Below are positions 1 through 4,838 of a stretch of DNA of 6,099 nt, piece by piece (positions within the stretch are counted from its first letter, which is position 1; each line of letters opens with the position of its first letter). The position numbers and the translations under genes were made by a program. Under the pieces are notes generated by a model. It ran no database searches, had not been told where the DNA came from, and was given only the letters and a program-made list of their open reading frames with translations. The DNA is taken from assembly GCA_014379795.1 (NCBI GenBank), contig JACMLC010000538.1:1-6099 (forward strand), written 5' to 3'. The DNA is from Pyrinomonadaceae bacterium (GTDB taxonomy: Bacteria > Acidobacteriota > Blastocatellia > Pyrinomonadales > Pyrinomonadaceae).

Positions 1-186
1 AAAAATCGCCATTGAAGACGCCTGTTTCGGGTTATGTGACTTGCAAAAAATTAGAGCGCTAAAATATAGTTGAGCCGGAGAGCATTGTCTAGACGTGGGC
101 TGAAATTTACCTGAACAAATCGAGCGAAGCTAGATAAAATCAAAAGGCTGACAGGCTGAGAGTCGCTAACAAAAGCAAAGATTAGC

Positions 187-278
187 CACAGAGACACAGA
201 GACACGGAGATAACAGCAGTCATTTTATTTAGCATGCCTGTCATCTGCTTTTTCGCTCTGTGTCTCAGTGTCTCTGTG
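187..278. repeat. Second CACAGAGA-type inverted repeat
   Basis: The left arm (187-209) and right arm (256-278) pair at 21 of 23 positions around a 46-nt interior. The left arm is three 8-mer units (CACAGAGA twice, then CACGGAGA ending at 210), so this is a relative of the element at 958-1052 with an 8-nt instead of a 9-nt unit. The interior is unrelated to that of the other element and contains GCATGC. It lies about 108 bases downstream of the distal rsmD stop and could act as a transcript 3' end, but there is no clean T-tract typical of an intrinsic terminator. Confidence 0.8.
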
Positions 279-353
279 TCTGAATTTTGTGAAGCGTTCT
301 TGATTTCCGATTTGCCGCGCGGCTTTGATTGAGACTTACTTAATCGTTGCTAA

Positions 354-381
354 TCCAAAATCCGAAATCCGAAATCCGAAA
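354..381. repeat. Short tandem array of TCCGAAA heptamers
   Basis: Three exact TCCGAAA units (361-367, 368-374, 375-381) are preceded by one variant unit, TCCAAAA (354-360), and followed by a partial TCG. The array ends five bases from the distal rsmD stop codon (387-389). No symmetry suggesting a terminator is present. It looks like a small expandable satellite of the type often scattered beside CACAGAG palindromes. Confidence 0.85.
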
Positions 382-386
382 TCGTA

Positions 387-947
387 TTACTCTCTCTCGT
401 AAAAACTCAGGGCAGAGTCTCCCTGTTTCACGATGCGCCAGCGACGCAGCGCGCCCGTCTCATCCGGCGGGCTGTTTTTGTGATGATGCTCTGCGATGAG
501 GATGCCGCCCGCGCGCAGGAGCGATGATTCCGGCGCGCCAAAAGCGGAGAGGACAGGCAAATATTCAGTCGCATAAGGCGGGTCAAAAAAACAGATGTCC
601 CATCCATCCCCGCCGCGCGCCTGTGTGCGCCGCAGGAAATCCACCGCTTCGCTCATCACAACTTCCGTCTGGTCTTCCGGCACGCCGCACAAATCCAGAT
701 TCGATTCCACGAGGGCGCACATCTTGCGCGAGCGGTCTACGAATGTGACAAACGACGCGCCGCGCGAGAGGGCTTCGATGCCGACCGCCCCGGAGCCTGT
801 GCAAAGATCAAGAAATCGCGTTTCGGTGATGCGCGGAGCGAGAATGTTAAAGAGGGTTTCGCGCAGGCGATCCGAAGTCGGGCGCACCTGCATTGAAGGA
901 GGGCTGCGCAAGACGCGCCCGCGATATTGTCCGGCGATGATTCGCAT
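387..947 (-). CDS. rsmD: 16S rRNA (guanine(966)-N(2))-methyltransferase RsmD, distal copy
   Basis: A second complete RsmD-type methyltransferase of 186 residues. It keeps MRIIAGQYRG at the N-terminus, VRPTSDRLRETLF (21-33), motif I DLCTGSGAVGIEALSRG (47-63), VDRS (70-73) and catalytic FDPPYAT (121-127). It ends RRWRIVKQGDSALSFYERE. The frame is open upstream to an ATG at 980, but those 11 extra codons come from the inverted-repeat element and are not RsmD-like. The ATG at 947 restores the family N-terminus and has an AAAGG about four bases before it. Nothing looks broken, so the copy appears functional and under selection. The two copies are most alike in the SAM-binding region (residues 45-73, 28 of 29 identical) and least alike in residues 91-118. 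The usual rsmD neighbour coaD does not follow within the remaining 386 bases. Confidence 0.92.
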   Translation of the reverse strand: MRIIAGQYRGRVLRSPPSMQVRPTSDRLRETLFNILAPRITETRFLDLCTGSGAVGIEALSRGASFVTFVDRSRKMCALVESNLDLCGVPEDQTEVVMSEAVDFLRRTQARGGDGWDICFFDPPYATEYLPVLSAFGAPESSLLRAGGILIAEHHHKNSPPDETGALRRWRIVKQGDSALSFYERE

Positions 948-951
948 AAAA

Positions 952-956
952 CCTTT
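952..956 (-). promoter_or_regulatory. rsmD: Probable Shine-Dalgarno site of the distal rsmD
   Basis: AAAGG on the minus strand, four bases (TTTT) before the ATG at 947. It supports the internal start over the upstream ATG at 980, which lies inside the repeat arm. The base of the inverted repeat ends at 958, leaving a single base between the stem and this site. The spacing is short, so confidence is moderate. Confidence 0.5.
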
Positions 957-957
957 C

Positions 958-1052
958 GCCACAGAGGACACAGAGAACACAGAGACATAGATTGTTTCAA
1001 ATTTGAGATGTTGAATTTGAAATTTCTCTGTGTTCTCTGTGTCCTCTGTGGC
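958..1052. repeat. Nested inverted-repeat element with 28-nt perfect arms
   Basis: The left arm (958-985) and right arm (1025-1052) are exact reverse complements over 28 nt. Each arm is three 9-mer units (CCACAGAGG, then ACACAGAGA twice), closed by a G/C pair. The 39-nt interior contains a second perfect inverted repeat, TTTCAAATT (995-1003) against AATTTGAAA (1014-1022). The element fills nearly the whole spacer between the two rsmD genes: the proximal stop codon (1057-1059) is four bases from one arm, and the distal SD is one base from the other. It resembles dispersed intergenic palindromes (REP/MITE-like). No coding capacity or transposase is present, and no target-site duplication is evident. 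Confidence 0.9.
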
Positions 1053-1056
1053 AAAT

Positions 1057-1623
1057 CTAAACGTTATTCTTACGCTCGTAAAAACTCAAACACGATTCGC
1101 CTTGACGGATGATGCGCCAGCGACGAAGGGCATTAATTCGCTCGGGCAATTCATTGTCGCTCTGATGTTCTACGACCAGCACGCCCCCTTTGCGCTTGAG
1201 CAAGCCGTTGCCCGAAAACGTTTCCAGCACGGGAAGGTAATCGGTTGCATAAGGCGGGTCAAAAAAAGCTATCTCCCAATGCGACTCTTGCTCAAGCTCT
1301 GCGCGGTGCAGGAAATGTGTCGCATCCTCTGCCATGACTTCCGCTTGCTCAGGCGGCACGCCGCACAATTCGAGATTCATGTTGATAAAGCTGCACATCT
1401 TCGGCGAGCGGTCTACAAAAGTGACAAACGATGCGCCGCGCGAAAGAGCTTCGATGCCGACCGCCCCGGAGCCTGCGCAGAGGTCTAGGAAACGCGCGTT
1501 CTCGATTCTCGCAGCCAGCAGCTCAAAAAGGCTCTCGCGCAAGCGACGCGCGGTCGGGCGCACCTTCGGACTTAGCGCGCTCTGCAATCGCCGCCCTTTA
1601 TATTTCCCAGCGAGTATTTGCAT
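1057..1623 (-). CDS. rsmD: 16S rRNA (guanine(966)-N(2))-methyltransferase RsmD, proximal copy
   Basis: A complete 188-residue SAM-dependent methyltransferase, the normal RsmD length. RsmD makes m2G966 in helix 31 of 16S rRNA during 30S assembly. Visible signatures are the N-terminal AGKYKGRRL (5-13) and VRPTARRLRESLF (21-33), SAM-binding motif I DLCAGSGAVGIEALSRG (47-63), the acidic motif II end VDRS (70-73), catalytic motif IV FDPPYAT (121-127) and the C-terminal RRWRIIRQG. The start was chosen because the family begins with M-x-I-x-A-G; no good SD precedes it. It lies 77 nt after the TIR-KAP gene and is followed, 109 nt later, by a second RsmD about 60% identical (111 of 186 positions by hand count). 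Its tail runs two residues beyond that of the other copy. It could be the canonical enzyme, or a paralogue with another guanine target; the sequence alone does not decide. Confidence 0.92.
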   Translation of the reverse strand: MQILAGKYKGRRLQSALSPKVRPTARRLRESLFELLAARIENARFLDLCAGSGAVGIEALSRGASFVTFVDRSPKMCSFINMNLELCGVPPEQAEVMAEDATHFLHRAELEQESHWEIAFFDPPYATDYLPVLETFSGNGLLKRKGGVLVVEHQSDNELPERINALRRWRIIRQGESCLSFYERKNNV

Positions 1624-1646
1624 CCGGCTTTTAAGGAGTGAATAAA

Positions 1647-1673
1647 CTTATAGCGATTTTAAGATGGAAGCAA
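1647..1673 (-). promoter_or_regulatory. Weak candidate promoter upstream of the proximal rsmD
   Basis: On the minus strand, TTGCTT (1668-1673) and TATAAG (1647-1652) are separated by 15 bases in the AT-rich 77-nt spacer between the TIR-KAP stop and the proximal rsmD start. The spacing is short for a sigma-70 promoter. If real, it would let rsmD be expressed independently of the TIR-KAP gene. Confidence 0.25.
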
Positions 1674-1700
1674 ATTTTGACGCGGAAAATTTTTTGCTTT

Positions 1701-4700
1701 TTACCATAAGCCTCTACCCAAGCCATCGGACAATCTCTGTCCAACAGAATATTTCGCGCATTCTTCATAAAAGAATTGAAGCAGATCGTCGTCATTGAGC
1801 CATGATGTCGTCTCTGGTTTGATGCGCAGGTCTGTAAGTGCCCGCTTATGCCATGATTCAAGGTCAGTGGCCTCGCTGCTAATATCTTCGAGAAGCTTTA
1901 AGCGAGTCGGGAGCTTGGCCTCTTCGTCATCTTTGAGATTCGCTTCGGCGGATGCGCGCCACTCGCTGCCGCCACTGCGACGCAGCCAGCGCACGACCTC
2001 CGGCCATCTCATAGAGAGCACAGTCCAACGACGCAACTGGTCAAGCGTCGGCACATCCAAGCCCTGCGCCCGCTGCGCCCACCACAGGAAATACTGAAAG
2101 CGAAAAGCATTGATGAATCGCTTTAGCTCGCGCGGGTTGCCGCGAAAATAGGAGGTCGCGGCGGCAATGACTCTCTTGATTTCAGGATTCTGGTCATTAA
2201 ACTTTTCGATGCCTTCGTCTAACTTGCGTTGGACGACGCGCGCTTCCATTTGGTCTTTCATGCGCGCGACCTGCGCCTCGTTGAGATGATGCTCTTCGCG
2301 CAATTTCTCCGTCTCAGGCTCGACGGCGGCGCGGGTCACGATACGCGCGGCTGCTTCCTGCGCCAGCTTGTCCACTTGCGCGTCCGGCGCGTGTCCCAGA
2401 TTGTTGGAAAAGAGCGAGGTCGTATAGCGCAGCAGGTTGCCTTTTTCCGTCGGCGGAATCATAAAGGGAAGCTGTACGAACTTGTCCATAAAACGCCAGC
2501 CGACGGGAATGCCCGCGTCCGACGGAAGCTGTGAAATCATGTCCTTGTGCGCGGCTTGCAGGGCGGCGGCAACCATCTCCGTGTCCATGCCCATAACAAA
2601 CATGCAATTCGGAAAATCTCCGGCGAGAAAAAGATTGACGGCTTCGACTACTTGGCCGACCTTCGCGGGCGAGCAGCGATCAAGGTCGTCCACAAAGATG
2701 ACAATCGGATAATACTGCTGCGGCACGCTGGCGAGCACGCGCCGGAGGTCTGCTTCGACGCGATGAATGAAACCCATCTCCGCATTGTAATTAGGGATGT
2801 CCAGATACTCGCTGAGGCTCACAGCCGCAGGCTCTTCCTTGACCTCCTTCGTCGCGCGCAGGTATTTCCATGCAGCCATAAAGATGCTGCCCAAGATTGA
2901 AAGCCCTGTTCCGCTCAAGCCTATCAGGCGCATGTTGGCGCTGACGATGACCCAGCCGCCGAGGGCGATGAGCAGGGAAACAAGCGCGACGCCGCCCATG
3001 CCTATGACCCAGTAACGCATCGCCCGCCACCAGTAGCGAAAAATGCGTTCGTGTATCCGTTGACGCAGCTTGTCCGCATCCACACGCTTCAGATTCAGGC
3101 GCAGCCAGAAAAGCTCGCGCTCTAAAAGCGGCAGACGCGCAGCCACCTGTTGCATGATAGAGTCAACCAAGCCAGACCAGACTTGATTGACGCTCTCGTA
3201 TTTCCACGCGTTGAACCAGATGGTCAATAGCTTGCGCTTCTCGTCGGCAGGAATTTTAGGGAGAGCTTCCTGATCTTCACGCTTCTTCTCGGCAGAGACT
3301 TCGTGCGGAGCATTTCGCTTCTCCTTCTCAGGAATTTCTATGGCGAGCGGCTTTTCATTCTCAACCGGTTGAGGCACAGGTTCGGGTTCAGTCCATTTTG
3401 TTATCTCGTCAAGCACGCCGCGAATGGACAGCTTGCCGCGCGGCTGTTTCTCCTCCGATTTGAGTTCGCCGAGGGCTTCAGGGTCGAGCGCGTGCTGAAT
3501 CATACGCATCAACGAAGTCTTACCGCCGCCCCACGGTGCCTGTATGCTGATGGTCAAAGGCGGCCTCGTCTGCTTGTGCGTCATAAAACGATAGATGGCA
3601 TGCGCGTAAGCGCGATAGCCGAGCGTGTCATTCAATGTCCACATATCCGAAGCGATATGCGTGGACGGCCCTTCCATCTCTTCGATAGGAATGGGTTCTG
3701 TAGAGAAGGTTTGACGATGAATCTCCTTCCAACGTTCAAGCTCTTGGGGGTACATCTTCTGCATCTGGCCCAGAAAAGCGTGCGACCACGCCGCGCGATT
3801 GAAACGCAATCCCTCCAAATCCTTCTCATGCCCCGATGGCTGGTAAATGTAGGCCGACATCAAGTGGCGCACATCAAAGAGAGCTGGCGGCGGATTGTCA
3901 GACTGCGGGGCATCACCGATTGAGAGGATCATGGCTGCCTCAAACAGCTTTTCGGATGAAGCCGTCCAACGGCGCGCGACCGTGAGCCTTGACAGCTCCG
4001 TCTCGCTCAAAGGCTGTGCGGCAATCTCTTCGAGCGTGGCGCGTTCCAGCTTTCGCGTCCGCAAAAGCTCGTCAATAGCAATGCCAGAATCTTTGACATA
4101 ACGGCCAAACCAGCGCGAGAGCGGGTCATCTGCCGTGAGAAACGCGAGCAGCATGGAACTGAAGCTCAAATCAAACTCTTTCTCAAAAGCCTGATTGATG
4201 CGCGTCGCCTTCGCCAGCAGATGCGCGAGCGCGGGTGTGGCGAGCAAGTCTGTGGTAGTCGTGCTTGAAGGCGAGTGCATGCTGATGCGTACCGCATCTC
4301 CTGCGGGCTGAGGCGCGGGCGGAGCGGCATATGGCTCTGGCCCGGTGTAGGGTTGAGGTTGTTGTGTGCTTGCTCCATCAAGGGCCAGAACCAGTTCTCT
4401 CAGAGCCTCATCGAATCTCGCTTCATCGCTGAAATCTATCATGTGGGCTGAGCCAAATTCTTCCGGCATTCTAAGGCCGGGAGTGATGACTGGCACGAAG
4501 ATGGGCTTGCCGAGTCCGCGCGCTAGAAGCCGTTCCTGCCTGCAATGGGGTGAAGCAAGCGAGTCCGGGCTGAGCACGAAAATAAAGCTGTTTGCTCTTT
4601 CAATATCATCCGCCCCCTGCAATGTACTAGGTGAGTCGCTAAGTATCCCTTTTAGCGAATTCAATAAGACTCTTTTGCCATTATCTTCCAATGCCTGACG

Positions 4701-4805
4701 AAGCCTGCGCACAAAGTCGAGGTCGTTACGGGCATAGGACATGAAAGCGTCAATCTTAAACTCGGCCTCAGAGGGTTCGTTTTTCGGTGGGGGTGACGAT
4801 GACAT
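1701..4805 (-). CDS. TIR / Clp-N-like / KAP P-loop NTPase protein, candidate anti-phage effector
   Basis: Intact 1034-residue multidomain protein. Residues about 17-145 form a TIR domain: DAFMSYARND at 19-28, then a LSPDSLASPHCRQE stretch ending at Glu91, the position of the catalytic glutamate in NAD-cleaving TIRs. A Pro/Gln-rich linker (147-170) follows. Residues about 188-350 hold two helical repeats resembling the Clp ATPase N-domain (LSFSSMLLAFL near 213; VRHLMSAYI near 312). The KAP NTPase has Walker A APWGGGKTS (423-431), FNAWKY (531-536), a hydrophobic hairpin of two predicted membrane helices (about 598-648), Walker B IVIFVDDLDR (701-710) and NPRELKRF (890-897), a likely sensor region. 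A charged, Pro-rich insert (about 445-522) separates Walker A from FNAWKY. KAP proteins include PifA, the F-plasmid T7 exclusion protein. I infer a membrane-associated, nucleotide-gated NADase or signalling protein acting in phage defence. No partner gene is visible. The domain calls are firm; the function is unproven. Confidence 0.85.
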   Translation of the reverse strand: MSSSPPPKNEPSEAEFKIDAFMSYARNDLDFVRRLRQALEDNGKRVLLNSLKGILSDSPSTLQGADDIERANSFIFVLSPDSLASPHCRQERLLARGLGKPIFVPVITPGLRMPEEFGSAHMIDFSDEARFDEALRELVLALDGASTQQPQPYTGPEPYAAPPAPQPAGDAVRISMHSPSSTTTTDLLATPALAHLLAKATRINQAFEKEFDLSFSSMLLAFLTADDPLSRWFGRYVKDSGIAIDELLRTRKLERATLEEIAAQPLSETELSRLTVARRWTASSEKLFEAAMILSIGDAPQSDNPPPALFDVRHLMSAYIYQPSGHEKDLEGLRFNRAAWSHAFLGQMQKMYPQELERWKEIHRQTFSTEPIPIEEMEGPSTHIASDMWTLNDTLGYRAYAHAIYRFMTHKQTRPPLTISIQAPWGGGKTSLMRMIQHALDPEALGELKSEEKQPRGKLSIRGVLDEITKWTEPEPVPQPVENEKPLAIEIPEKEKRNAPHEVSAEKKREDQEALPKIPADEKRKLLTIWFNAWKYESVNQVWSGLVDSIMQQVAARLPLLERELFWLRLNLKRVDADKLRQRIHERIFRYWWRAMRYWVIGMGGVALVSLLIALGGWVIVSANMRLIGLSGTGLSILGSIFMAAWKYLRATKEVKEEPAAVSLSEYLDIPNYNAEMGFIHRVEADLRRVLASVPQQYYPIVIFVDDLDRCSPAKVGQVVEAVNLFLAGDFPNCMFVMGMDTEMVAAALQAAHKDMISQLPSDAGIPVGWRFMDKFVQLPFMIPPTEKGNLLRYTTSLFSNNLGHAPDAQVDKLAQEAAARIVTRAAVEPETEKLREEHHLNEAQVARMKDQMEARVVQRKLDEGIEKFNDQNPEIKRVIAAATSYFRGNPRELKRFINAFRFQYFLWWAQRAQGLDVPTLDQLRRWTVLSMRWPEVVRWLRRSGGSEWRASAEANLKDDEEAKLPTRLKLLEDISSEATDLESWHKRALTDLRIKPETTSWLNDDDLLQFFYEECAKYSVGQRLSDGLGRGLW

Positions 4806-4810
4806 GTGTG

Positions 4811-4818
4811 CCTCCTAA
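4811..4818 (-). promoter_or_regulatory. Strong Shine-Dalgarno site of the TIR-KAP gene
   Basis: Read on the minus strand, TTAGGAGG is followed by five bases (CACAC) and the ATG at 4805. It matches the anti-SD sequence almost perfectly and fixes this start. It is far stronger than anything in front of either rsmD copy, so the TIR-KAP gene appears to be translated well from a recG read-through transcript. No convincing promoter fits in the 33-nt spacer. Confidence 0.85.
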
Positions 4819-4838
4819 TGAGTTTGTGGGAGCGATTC

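Larger units (their letters stand above)
1..386. other. Non-coding region downstream of the distal rsmD
   Basis: I find no plausible protein or RNA gene here on either strand. Bases 1-180 are AT-rich with no obvious structure. The rest contains the inverted repeat at 187-278 and the heptamer array at 354-381. The expected operon partner coaD is absent, so either the operon ends here or the partner lies elsewhere. Confidence 0.6.

Noticed and set aside
42..66. Possible plus-strand promoter (TTGCAA with an AT-rich -10) in the left spacer
   Set aside because: No gene follows it on the plus strand within the window, and AT-rich DNA gives such matches by chance.
187..278. CRISPR-like array reading of the repeated CACAGAGA units
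   Set aside because: The units are 8-9 bases, directly adjacent without spacers, and arranged as inverted arms; there are no 25-40-base spacers and no cas genes.
927..1112. Plus-strand and minus-strand ORFs across the palindrome (about 737-1112) encoding TQRTQR or LCVLCVLCG-like peptides
   Set aside because: These are translations of the tandem 9-mer units in the inverted-repeat arms, with no RBS or domain, overlapping the real minus-strand rsmD genes.
1671..1700. Possible intrinsic terminator after the TIR-KAP stop
   Set aside because: The local GCAAA...TTTGC symmetry is imperfect and AT-rich, with no GC-rich stem or following T-tract.
3303..3923. 206-codon plus-strand ORF inside the TIR-KAP gene
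   Set aside because: It lies antisense to conserved KAP and Clp-N-like coding sequence and shows no recognisable motif; it is a by-product of GC-rich codon use on the other strand.
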